From Trichobilharzia regenti (taxonomy: Eukaryota; Platyhelminthes; Trematoda; Strigeidida; Schistosomatidae): a stretch of DNA of 64,000 nt. The stretch spans positions 138,895,632 through 138,959,631 of the forward strand of contig OX235270.1 in the NCBI GenBank assembly GCA_944472135.2. Reading direction: 5' to 3'. A model generated the notes under the pieces. That model was not told the DNA's origin, ran no database searches, and saw only the letters and a list, made by a program, of their open reading frames with translations. Position 1 is the first letter of the stretch; each line of letters opens with the position of its first letter. The translations under genes were made by a program, and so were the position numbers. Shown in pieces: positions 34,157 through 47,300 of this stretch.

Positions 34157-37100
34157 AGTAATATAAATGATTTATGTTATGGAAAGCATGTATTAATGCC
34201 TACCTGCTCGTAATGTCCTGCAGTGAATAGCATAGATTATGCCACATCGAACTATTTACTCGCTAGGAGTAGATGAGTAGTTGTCCAGCACTGTGAATTT
34301 ACTAGCCCAATCTTAGTCTGTTGTGTGCTGAGATTTCTTCGCTACTACAGCTTGATTCTACTGGTTTGTCTTCGACTGTCTGTTTAGTCTTTTAAAGCTT
34401 GTATCTAAGTTTTAACTCGACTACTTGACTGTGAGACGGTCAAAACATGTTAATGCTTGTCTTTTTTTTAAGAAAAACTTGTATTGGTTTTTGTGATCTA
34501 CAGTTATTTCCAGTTACAGATGCTCAATACTGCCTTCTCTCTTGATATATATCCAGGTAATTTACAAGCACCTTGTGGTTTTGACAAATTTAGCTATTCC
34601 TGGCGCTCACGTCTTGGTACTGTATTTCATGAATCTCACGGTAAACATTATACGAATGGTGGATATAAAAAGGATGATGTCATTGGCTGTTTAATACATT
34701 TGCCGTCAACAGTTGGCCCTTTCACACCGATAGAAAATCAAGCTTCAAAATCTTCCACACCTCAATTGATGAATACATTTTCTCCCATGATGGATGACGT
34801 TCATTCTAGCATAAGTGGTACGCTGAACTCAACAGATTCAAGGAAATGTAATAATAATTCACCTGCACCTACTTTTCTTCCTGAAACTTACAAAGACCGT
34901 GTAAGTGACTTGATAGATTTACCAAATTATGTCTTTTAAAAAATCAATTTTGAAAGTTTCGTTGGTGTATGTGGTGAATTCACTTTGAGCCGAAATCGTG
35001 TGGCTGAATGCAATCCGATTTATCTGTCCAGCTACAGGCACAGGCAGCGCAAATTATGATTTCAAAGGTAAGGTTGAGATTATTGGACGTCTACTGGCAC
35101 TACTGGCATGACGGAGTTTTGGATTTTCAATACCACTGTCAAGTCAATGCTCCCATATATGCTTCAGAGATTTAGTGCATTACGAAAAAGACTCCCAACA
35201 AGCTGCTTTCGCTTGATGCTGAAGATCTGATGGTTAGAAAGGATAAACGTTGAGGAAATCTAACAATGGACCAAACAAGAATTCTATCCCCTAGCAAATG
35301 TGCCAAAGGAAATGGGGATGGACTGGACATACTCTGAGAAAATCGTTGAGTGACATCACACTCTAACGTAGAGCCTGAATAAGTAACGGCAAGTGGGACT
35401 TCCTAAGGTGACATGTAGAAGATCGTCTGGTTAAAAAGAAAAGAAGCTTCTAAGTAGTCGTGCAGCCAGTTACAAAAGACTTCAGAGAACAGAGTGAAAT
35501 GAAGATGAGCCACTGAAGGGATATAATAATAATATAATAATAAATAAATAATCTACTTTATTCCAAAAACAGTACTTATAATACAGAATGGAATTCTCAG
35601 CATTTGTCACAATATTGCATCTGATTAACTCAAAATATAAATAAAATTAAAAATTAAAACAAAATTAACCATAGGAATTTGTCCACGTTTACAATATAAA
35701 GTCAAAAACATTCGAAGTACAAAATGAGAATAGTAAATATAATAATAATAATAATAATAACAACAGTGAGTTTGTTTCAAACAGTATTGTCGATTCAATT
35801 TGGAAATTTTAGCATGTTATAGATTATTGAATCTAATGTTCTGTTGATATAGCAGCATGGTGAGGGGAAATACAAGATTAACAGTTATACCACAGCTTAA
35901 ACGATGTTCACACTTATGAGGGAAAAAATCGAGAGGATTATAAATATAAGAAGTACAATAACAATAAAAGTTGATATTGTAAGGGTGGAGGAAACGGTTT
36001 ATTTAGTAGTGCAAAGAAGGCTAGTTGGTTCATGCCTAACACTATTTTTATCACATAAAGTACGTGCCAAATATGATATAGTGGAATATATAGTGGAATT
36101 TTTATACTTAGACGTTTTACCTGAGGAGACACAAGGTTAGAGCTGCGGGTAAAGTGAAAAAATTCCTCTAGCAAATTTGTTGCATGACATCAGGTGCCTA
36201 TCATCAATGACGGTGTCAACGATATGGCCCAATGGGATGCCACTCGTCCTACTGACTGGCAGTCTTCAGAGTCCTACGAAGTATGACATAGACTTTTTTT
36301 AAACAATCCAGGAAAGAATAAGCAAGGGTGAACATTAAAGAAGAATAGATAAGATGCACGATTTGACAAACTGTAAGAGGAGTGGTTGGGTTATGCCTGA
36401 GTGCCTTAACTTCTTTATGTAAAAAGTTAGACGAAATATTCTTTTCGAAATCGCTAATACACGGGAAGACCAGGATAGGTCAGAAGAAAGAATCAATCCA
36501 AGATACTGAACTTCAGACTTGGTTTCTATATCAGTATCATCAATTTTACAAGGGTTATAGGAACCAACAGCTTCATTTAACTTTCTTTTATATCGGAAAC
36601 TGAAATCAACAGTCTGACATTTAGAAGGATTCAGTTTAAGGTCATTAGACGAAAACCATTGGCTGACTCCTGATAGGAAGCCGTTCCACTCGAAACCCAA
36701 GGGAATAATAAGAGTATATAATAGTAATTTTACCCACATATTCATATATTTGTAAATCTGATATCTTTGTTTTATTAGATGTTTTAGCGAGGAAATAGGG
36801 AGTGAAATCGCTGATTTCCTCCCGTTGCTTTCCTGCATTTACATAGATTGCCGATAGAGGTATTATTTCTTCGCTTAGTTAATTCAGTTGTCCTTCTGTC
36901 CCTTGGTTTTAGCCTTTGATCAGGTTTCGGAGTTCCTTCTACTTTGAAGAAAAAGATGATCCAAGTAAAGCCGAAAAATCACTGCGTCCACTACCAAATA
37001 GTAAGGTGAGCGATATGTTTTTATACTACTTTATTTTTGTTAGTAGGATAATTAACAAGCTGCCAATTATCTGTAAGAGCTATGATTTCTAAGTTTACCT

Positions 37101-40100
37101 GACCAATAAAACTACCTTCGAATTTCAGTATTTTTCGAATACATTTTCTATGAAATCTGATTTAAATGCATTGGAATTCGTCTTTCATCTCTTGAATTTT
37201 TTAAAGAGTTGGAAATATCTGGAACTATCAAGTTGCAGATTTAAATCAGTACTGTAGAGTTGAAAAGAGAACAAATTAGCATAGATGTCACTGATATCGG
37301 GTTAAGAGCCAGGATCACAGCTAACGGGTCATGAGTTCATGTCCCTTTCCTCTCGTTTCAGCCTGGGCAACTAGGTTTATCAACCGTCACACATTAAGTA
37401 TGGCTGTTATCCAGAGTAATTGAGTCCAAACAAAAAGGCAGAAATAGTTTGTTTAATGCATTCCACTTTTTTGTACGATAATATTTAAGCTACCGAAATT
37501 AGAAAATCCGGGCGGTACAGTTGACTTCCAAAGTGGGTTTATTTTATAGCGTACATATACACTGCATAGTCATTCATGGAGTGATTAACTTCTTGATATA
37601 GTCGTGTTCTCTGAGCTGGATGAGTTTCATTGCCCTATTAGGCAACATCTTCAGCGCATACTTCAATTCATTGAGGTGAGCTTTTAGATTTCTCCACGAG
37701 TAGTTTATTAGTCATATTTCCTGCTGGGTCACTTTGAACGTGACTGGTTGTTTCTGCGTGTCTTCACACCGACTAGTCCACTTGTATTGGTACTGATCGC
37801 TTCCTTGACTTAAACTTTAACCCTTTGTGTGTGGGATTTACTTCTTATTGGTTGGTGAATTTTGTCTATCTCGGTGTGTCTGTTGATTGACGATTCACTG
37901 GAATACTAGACAGTCGTCTAATAATTCTCTAGCATTCTTGGTGTTTCCTCTGTCTAATAGTTGAACGCTGGTTGTTCCAGTCAAATTGATGTCCGTGGTT
38001 ATGTGTATGTAGTGAGACGATATAAGGGAGTGGATGTCATGTATTTTGACGTCTAGCTTATGGTCACGGATACGAAGACGAAAGGGACGTCCACTTTTGC
38101 CGATGTTACGTTTTTCGCAGTTGTTACAATTTATTTTGTAGATGATGTTGGTTTTATCTTCTTTCGCTGTTGAGTCTTTTGGTTGACATAAAACTGAGTG
38201 AAGTGATTTTGTTGATTTGTGTGCTACGTCAATTCCTAAAAATTTGAAGAGTCTGGGAGTAATTTCTGAGATGTCTTTTATGTACGGTAGGGCAGTTTTC
38301 TTTGTGCTTTCTTTTTAGGTCTTTGACTTGATAAGTTGGCTTGGGAGATGTCTTTTGATGAAATTCCGTGGATATCCATTCTTTTGGAAGACGTCCATGA
38401 GATATCTTTCTTCAATTTTCCTTAAGGTGGGAGTGCCGCAATGAGTCCTCGCCCTGTTGAACAGTGTTTGTATACAATTCCTTTTGTGTGTTATTGGATT
38501 GTTGCTGTTGTAATTCAGGATTTGGTCTGTGTGAGTTGATTTTCTATCAACTTGAGTTTCTAATTCCCCTGTAGTTTTTCGCTTGTCTAAGATGTCCAAA
38601 AATGGTATTTTGTCCTCGGATTCATCTTCTCTTGTGAATTTTGTGTCGTTGAAGACGTCGTTTATTAAGTTGTGAGTTTTATCCAATTCCTTTCTTTTGA
38701 TTGTTACGAATGTGTCGTCTAAATAACGTATCCAAATTTTGGGTTCGATCTTTGGTAGGATTACGTTGTCGAGCCTTTGCATCACTGCTTCTGCAATCAA
38801 ACCTGATATTGGCGATCCCATGGGTGTTCCTTCAACTAGTTCATATACTTGGCTGTTGAATTGGTAATACATTGTTAGGCATGAGTTTATGCATTCCATT
38901 TAACTTGTGTGTTGCATTTTTGATTGTTGTGGAAGTTGTTCGTCGTTGCTAAGTAATTGCTCCATGGTTTCTTTTGCTAGTTTTTGTCCGATAGAGGTAT
39001 ATAATACTGTCACGTCGAAGGATACCATTATTTCTTGTTCATCTATTTGGATGTCTCTGATTTTCTCTAGGAATTGAATAGCAGAGTTGATGGAGTGATC
39101 GCGGTATTCCATTAGGTGTTTTAGTTTTCTGTATAATTCTTTGGATAAATTATATGTTGGAGTTCCTGGGAGTGATACAATTGGTCGTAACGGGATATTT
39201 GTCTTGTGTATTTTGGGTCTCACTTTGGCGTTCATGTCTCCCTTTAGTATTTTAATGTCATCAACTGGAGTATTGTCCACTGTCGCCTGTAGTTGTCCTT
39301 AGAATTCTTCTTTCTTTTCGAAGTCTGCATTGTTTGTGGGTGTATAGCATTGTATGACTGACACTTTCCTTCCTTTGTAGTTGAATCTGGCGGTCATTAT
39401 CCTGGGCGAGATCGCCTCCAATTGCATCAGGTCCTTCGTTGCCGCTGTTGATATCATGATAACCACGCCTTCGGTGTGCGTGTGGTTATCTTCAGGGTGA
39501 CCGGAGTAGATCACTGACTCACCCGTTGACAATTTGTTGAGTCCATTCCCGTTCCATCTGCTTTCACATATCCCAAGTACTTGAATTCCGTATCTTTTCA
39601 TTTCTTTTGCAGCCTGGGCAGCTTTGCCAATCTCGTACATAATGCGGACCTTGAAGTTGGATTCTTCCCTGTCTGCAGTTCTTCTGAGGAATCTCAACTT
39701 CACTTTGAAGGTTCCTTGAACTAGGTGATGATGTGAGCCCACATCTGCTCCCCTTCTCAACTTTGTATCCAACAGGCTGCGTCTCCACTTCTTTGAACAG
39801 CATTGAGGTGAAATCTCTGGTTTGTAGTATGTCCGTCAGGCTAAATCCTTGTTGCTTTGTGTATATCTTTGTGTTTGTACACGCTCTTTCCGATCACCAA
39901 ATTGTTGAAAGAGCAGAAGTCTACGAATAACTCTCCGTCCGAGTGAGAGTTTCTCGACCCATGATGAGTTCTCTTCTGTTTTTTCTGTTCCCAGTTTGGC
40001 TTACATTCATATCGCCCGTAAAGATTTTGATATCCATTACTGTTTGTAGTTGTCTGTAAAAATCGTTTATCTTCTCTTGTTCCGCGTTGTTTATAGCATT

Positions 40101-41335
40101 GTGTGTAGCATCGGATAATTGTGACCTTCCTTCCTTTTCAGTTGAATCTTGTTGTCATGGTGTTCATGAGGAGATCAGTTTTCACTGCATTAGGGCTTTG
40201 GCTGTCACTGGTGACATCATGGTAGCCACCTACTCACTGTCTCAGTGTGCTCGTGGTTTTTGTCCGGATGACCAGACGGGAGTAGATTATTGACTCTCTC
40301 GTTAACAATGTTGCCAGTCCACACCCATTCCATCTGCTTTCGCAGATACTCAGTAATTCTAAGCCATCTCTTTGGCTAAATGGACAGCCTTCCCAGTCTC
40401 GCACATTGTACGGACATTCCACCTACCCGTTCCTACTCTTGCTTTCATCGAGAGAAGACACACTGGGAGACTGGCTGACTGGCTTCCCGACGGCTAGCTT
40501 TCACCAGCCCACTGTGTCATTTCGCCTCTCCGATTCGAGCGAAGAGTAAGATTGTTGTTATTTGAAGTTTCTGTATTTGCAGTATATATTTACTGTGTGC
40601 TGAAGTTTGTCTAGCAGTTTGGTGATAGGTTTAGTAGTGTGTGGTTGATATCCGTACACCCCCAACCCTGTCTGTTTACTGGGACTTCTTTGGACTGGCT
40701 AGTTAACTAGGCGAGATTATATAAACATGTGTGAAGGATCAGAATTTTGTTGAATGGAAGACTGAAAGCCAGCATGTTGCTTAAAATCTGATACTTTAAA
40801 AACGAAAAAAAAATCGTGTCTTTATTTAATATGCGAACTAAGTTGATATGTGAACAGCTAAAAAAAATGTGATTGGGTTTCTTTCCATGTTAAATGAATG
40901 TAGAGGTGGGTGGGTGATATGTGTGTTATTTCGATAAAAATCCACTTGATTTTTTCCTATCTGTGAATATAGCATTTCAACCTTTTCTCTTATCTCTTTG
41001 TCTATCCATCCTTCCACCTGGATTTGTCGGACTAATCTCTACAATTTTTTATATTTTTCACCCACTGGTCTAAATGAATCCACAAACACACACGCACACA
41101 TACACACACAATCTTTGAAAGTGAAACTATATATATAATCGTGTTCATGACGATGTTATAAATTTTCTACGCAGCTGGTTCATACACACTTCATTGCATT
41201 TGTTTCTTGTCATGTTTTGTATGCGAAGGAAAAAAATCGGATTAATTCCTATAAGACGTCAGTGATGAAATAATAAAACCTGAAAATTATAGTTATTAAT
41301 AAAATAAGGATTCAATCTCTAATTCATCATTTTAC

Positions 41336-41378
<43 letters not shown>

Positions 41379-44300
41379 GCTTTGGGTTCCGAGTGGAACA
41401 TAGGGCTTCAACAACACCTCCACTTTGTTCTATTTTCTGGCGTCCTCTTCAGGTGGGTCCACGATTGCCCATAATCTCTTTGCTCTTCCTAGCCACACGA
41501 TCTCTTCCATGTCACCCTCAAACCAACACGCAACTCGTCGCTCCCTATTAGGATTGTACTCGAGCGATGCGATGGCATGTATTGTGTGCGATATCTCATT
41601 CGGTGTTCTCCTCAATCAATGCCCGATCCATCTTCATTTTCTCATACACATTTGTTGGGCGATTAGCTTCTAGTTGGTTTGTTGCCAGCCAGCCAGCCAG
41701 TGAAAGTTTCTTTTAGCTAATTCTTTCTGGTCAACCGGCTGGCCTCTTGATCTTCAGTATGCAGACAGATAAAAGTCTGCAGTGACTGTTTGGTACCAAA
41801 CAGTGTAAGATGCAAACCACCAGTCATCTGCAGTGACTTGTCGGAAATACTTTTCGTGACATGCTGGCTAAGTTTCTGACCCGTATAGAAGAACTGACTG
41901 ACTGATTTCACATTCATGTTGAAAATCCTGAGAAATCTTGTTCTTTATGCTGAAGTGCAGAGGATTTCCAAACTGATGTCAGATTGACGAAGGTCCTTCC
42001 GATTCTAGCCTCCTTTGTCATCTTCATTCATTCCAAATTTCTATAGTTGAAACGGTGCTTCCTAGAGAAGTGAAGGAGGTAACCTCTGTGTAATCTCTTC
42101 TTTTGATGGTTATTGGTGCTGGTTGTTGTTGTTGTTGTTGTTGCTGCTGCTGCTGTCGGTTGGTTATGTTAATCACTTCCGTCTTCTCTATGTTCACCTA
42201 CAGTCATGTTTTCACTGTCTCTTCAGCCAGTTTGTTGGTTTTCGCCTACAAATCCTCGACATCAGACACATATATTGTCTGCGGAATCCATATCTTCTAG
42301 AGTCTCCTTATCGGTCATTAATTCATCAGCTTCCTGTAATTCTTTCCAAGTGTTTATCTGGAAATATAATTCCTTGTTTACAGGCAGCACGACAATTTAA
42401 AATTATTTTATTTAATATGTGTCTACACATCTGGTGTCCATTTGTCCGAATTTCACTGCGTAATATCAAATTTTCAAGTATTGGTTTTGTAGGGATTTTG
42501 TTTGATTGCATGGAGGATTTCATCATGAGCTGACAGCAGTTAGAGAACCACTGGAAAACCTGGGAGTACTGGACAGTTGTTTCGTCCTAGTTTGGGACTC
42601 GTCATCAGTACGCTCATGATGAAATCCTCCATGCAATCAAACAAAATCCCTACAAAACCAATACTTGAAAATTAATCTGATGCTCACTAGTGGCTGGCTC
42701 TATTCAGGCACTTAACCTGGGGTTCTAGTGGGAAGCCGTGACCAGTAGAGTACAGCAGGTTGAAGATGAGGCAGCAAGTCATCGAAGAAGATATTGCGAA
42801 ATGGTCGCGCCATGTCATGAATTGGCAGAAGTTAGTATTCAAGGTCCATTGGATTGGGTCCCAGTGGCTCAATGGTCTACGAGCTCACCTTGTAACCAGA
42901 AGGTCCTGGGTTCGAACCCCGGTGGGCGCGTACTGCTGATGAGTCCCAAACTAAGACGGGGGAAACAGCTGTCCAGTACTCCATGCAGGTTTCCCAGTGG
43001 CTCTCTAACTGATGTCAGCTGATAATGAAATCCTCCATGTAATATGAAATTATCGTTGTAGTTTTGCATTTTCAGTGATGATTGTACACACACTTATGTA
43101 GATCACTGGTTGGGACACTCATTTACTATCCTTGTGGAATCCTAAAGATTAAATCTGTACAGTTGTCGCTAAGTGTGAAAAATGGACCTCTCAAAGATTT
43201 ATAATCTTATAAACTATTTGTAGGGGACTTAGCAAACTTATTGGATAACGAACGATACGAAATATTAGAATAAAAATCCGAATGCAATATTATATTATAG
43301 AAGTACAAATAATCAGTTATAAAAGTTAGTGGTCACCTGAAAATACAGCTACAATCCACTGGTACAAACTAAAAATATGATCAACAGATCTGTTTCATTG
43401 TTGGCGTCTAGTTTCAAAATAAATGATAAAAAAATTGTGTGTATTATCAAGAGTGTTTACTTTAAGCAATATTCATATTATTTTCTTTTAATATAGATTG
43501 TATTTTATCGTAATGGTGAGTGTATGGGAACAGCTTTCACGAATATCTACGCAGGTAGTTATTATCCAGCAATATCAATATTCAGGGCAGCCACAGTTTC
43601 TGTCAATTTTGGTCCATCCTTCAAACATCCCCCAAATGATTTTCCAGATTGGCAACCGGTAAGTGTTAGTAAAAAATAGACAACTTGTAGGTTAAGCTTT
43701 TTTTTCTAATTTGGAATGCTATTTAAAATGAGAGTGGATTAGTTCAGTTAGTTCAGAGATGAATAAATCAATGCAAAATTTTTCACTGTGTTGAATCCGT
43801 TGAAATTGTTGCATTTCGAAGCATCATGTAAAAAAAAACGGAATGAAAATAAAATAATGCTACAATAAAAAATTTGAGTGTGGACAACAACAAAAAAATC
43901 CGTGAAGCTTTTGCGGAGTATTCTTTGTGTAAGCGATATTGAGGTTAGACATCGGTCCACTGCTAGGTAAGGAGGGGAAATCAATCGACGGGACTGTGAA
44001 GCTACATCGACTGAGAGAGATAGTTAGGACTTGTGTTACGTATACATGCCTAGCCATTCATCGCATTCCTCGACTACGGACAATGTTAGTTGGCATAGGA
44101 TGAGTCAGGTTGGGGAAGAGCTAGTTGTTTTCAAACCCAAAAATGGCCTTATCAGTCCATTAAATCCACAACAGTTAAGTTAGTTTAAGCCACCCAGCCA
44201 GCCACTTAGGAAGGTTCAGACTTCCAGGCCGTTTGAGGGAGGAGGCCTTCGGGATGGTCGAAACCAATGGTTGGAGACAATCGGTGATATGACTCAAAAT

Positions 44301-47300
44301 CGTTTTCAATGGCTGGCGCAGATGCATCCACTCCTGGTGACTTACAATTACCAATAAATCTATAATGTTCTTGTAAACACTAGTCTATACGGAACATAAA
44401 TTATTATTATTATTTCTATTCTTTTTGCCTTATATCTCTATGTTGAATTTCGTTTAAGTTGCTTCTTTTGCTTTTTATACTACATGAAGTGTGGCGACTC
44501 GAACTGCTGCACATCTGTGCAAAGTCCTTTGTTGAAACTAGTCAGTCAGTCAGCAGAGTTCTGCGTGTTTATCTGTTTGTTCAGGGTAAACGTAGTCGGC
44601 CTAAAAGTTTCTTTGATGTGAGAAGTGTAGAAATGTTTTAGTTTATACTGTACAGAGAAGGCTAATGGTAGCTAGGACCCTTGTATTCGTGCTGAGATTT
44701 CGTCAGAGATCAGCACGAATACAAGGGGCTCGTTTCGCATTTGTTAGTTTACGCCGACTCTGGCGTAGACGAGACGTTCGACTATCGACCAAAGGGCGGG
44801 TGTACTGCTCATCAGTCCGCTCCGTCCTCCTTTATGGCTGCTAGTGAGACCTGGCCACTGAGAGTGGAAGACATGAAAAGACTAGCTGTCTTTGATCATA
44901 GGTGCCTGCGTTCTATTTCCCGTGTAAAGTGGCATAATAAGGTGAGCAACATGGAGGTTAGGCGTAGAGTTCTAGGTAAACAGGGGAAATCAATCGACGA
45001 AGTCGTGAAGCTACAAAGACTGAGATGGTTAGGACATGTGTTACGTATGCCAAGCCATCGCCTCCCTCGACGAGCAATGTTAGCGGATATAGGATCAGGC
45101 TGGAAAAAAGCTAGCGGCGGTCAAACAAAAACTTGGCTGCACCAGTCAATGAAATCCACAACAGTTGGTCTAAGCCAGCCACGTAGGAAGGTGTAGACTT
45201 CCAGGCTGGGGTCCTCGGGACGGTAAAAATCTATGGTTGGAAACAATTGGTGACATGGCTCAAAATCGTTCTCAGTGGCGCAGATGCATCCACTCCCTGT
45301 GACTTATGATCTTCAATGAAACTGTTTTGTATTTCTTTATTACTCCTTTGTCTCACACCTCTGCTCACTGTTTCTATTATGCTTTTCTTATACTTTCTTC
45401 TCTTGCTTCGCGTGCTACACGGAATGTGGCTACTTGAACTTCCGCACATTTGTGCAAAGTTCTATGTCGAAAACAGACAGACAGACAGCTAGGACATAAG
45501 AGACAGTTGGCTAAGTCAAATTTGAGTGTAATGTGTCTACTCACTTTACCTGCTGCAATCAAGCTGAGGTCGAATGTATTTGAAACGTAAAGCACGTATT
45601 CACATGTGGTTTTAAAGACTGTGTCAATTTGTACTGTTGCGTATATCTGAAATATTGTGCGTTGGAAACTTAGTCACCTCAGTCCAATTCTTCAAACACT
45701 TGCAAATCATTTCGCTATTGACGTTCATCTGACATTATTTCTTTCATTTTTATCCAACCTAACACCATTATTTATTGAGGATAGGTAAAGTTACTTCTAG
45801 AAATCTATTTAAGTAAACTATTTTGGGAAGAATCAATCTCTAAATTAGTTAAGAAATGTATGTCTCGAGCTTTTCTTCATACGAACAAGACAATTATCAT
45901 GTGTTTAGGTAATTGAAACGACTTCCAAGAAAGAAAAACGATAAAGTCTTCAAATTTTCGTTTCAGGATGCACAGACTGCCTGGTTGCAGTCGCCGCGAC
46001 TCTAAAAAAGTCGTTTTTAATGGTGCAGATGCATTTACCCTTCAGGTGAGCATAGAGAAAACATAGGTGATGAAGATTTCTGGCCAGCAGCAACAACAAC
46101 AATCAGCATAAATGAGAAGAATCTGAAAGAAGCAACCTCCTTTACCTACCTACCTACCTACGTACCCATCGTTTCATATACTGGCGGACGTTACGGATGG
46201 GGATATCAAAGCAAGGATCATCGGGAAAGCAACACAAGCTTTCATTACTCTCAAGTCTGTGTGGAGATCAACAGCACTCAACATCAAAAATAATATCCGG
46301 ATTTTCAACTCCAATGTGAAGTCAGTCAGTACTACTTAACATATGGATCGGTGACTTGCATTGGGCGTCATGAGGAGCACCTCAAACAAACTACAGACCT
46401 TAATCAACAGCTGTCTTCGCTCAATACCACTCAAGATCAGATGGCCGGTCAGAAAAGATCAGCAATACGCATCTCTGGGAGCAAACGAGCCCAGCAGGAA
46501 CCTATTGTGCAACAAATAATCAGGAAGAAATGGAGGTGGATTGGATAGGCCATACTCTGAGGAAACAAACCAACAAGTGACATCAGTAGACAAGCCATTG
46601 CTGAAGTGTAACCCGAAAGGGAAGCAGCGAGTTGGTCGTCAGTGTGAAGGTGACTTGGAGGAGGTCATGTGAAGAGTATATGAAGGCATGTGGATGGACT
46701 TGGAGCCAGGTGAAAACGTTGGCAGAGAACCGAACGCAATGGAGACGCTCGGCTGAAGCCCTATGTTCCTCTAGGGATTAGAGGAAACAATAATAATAGT
46801 CTTCTTAATCGGTACATTTCCCTTCACCATAGTACCTTTGAATTTTTTCCCCTGCCTTTATGTGGTAAGCTGAACTCTGGTGCACTGTTTTCTGTAAAGT
46901 TCTACGTTGAGATTTCAATACAGGCCAGTTTAGATCACTGAGATCTCTCCGTCTCTCTTTCCCTGGCAACCTGGAGATGTGATTGGTCGATGTGCTTGGT
47001 TTCCCAATCTGTCTGTCTGTTTTCGACATAGAACTTTGCACAAATGTGCGGAAGTTCAAGTCGCCACACTGCGTGTAGCACGCGAAGCAAGAGAAGAAAG
47101 TACAAGAAAAGCATAATAGAGACAGTGAGCAGAGGTGTGAGACAAAGGAGTAATAACGAAGAACAAAACAGTTTCATTGGAGATCATAAGTTACAAGGAG
47201 TGGTTTCCCAATATTTCAAATCAATCAGTAGTATCGACCAAATGTATATCATCTCATCTATTCATCAGTTAACTCCGACACCGTATACTCTATGTCTATG

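Noticed and set aside
41335..41378. CRISPR-like or satellite array
   Set aside because: It is a simple TTA microsatellite forming a LINE tail; no spacer-repeat structure exists in the window.
42843..42920. Functional tRNA gene
   Set aside because: A and B boxes are present but the acceptor and anticodon stems do not form a cloverleaf, and a SINE body follows.
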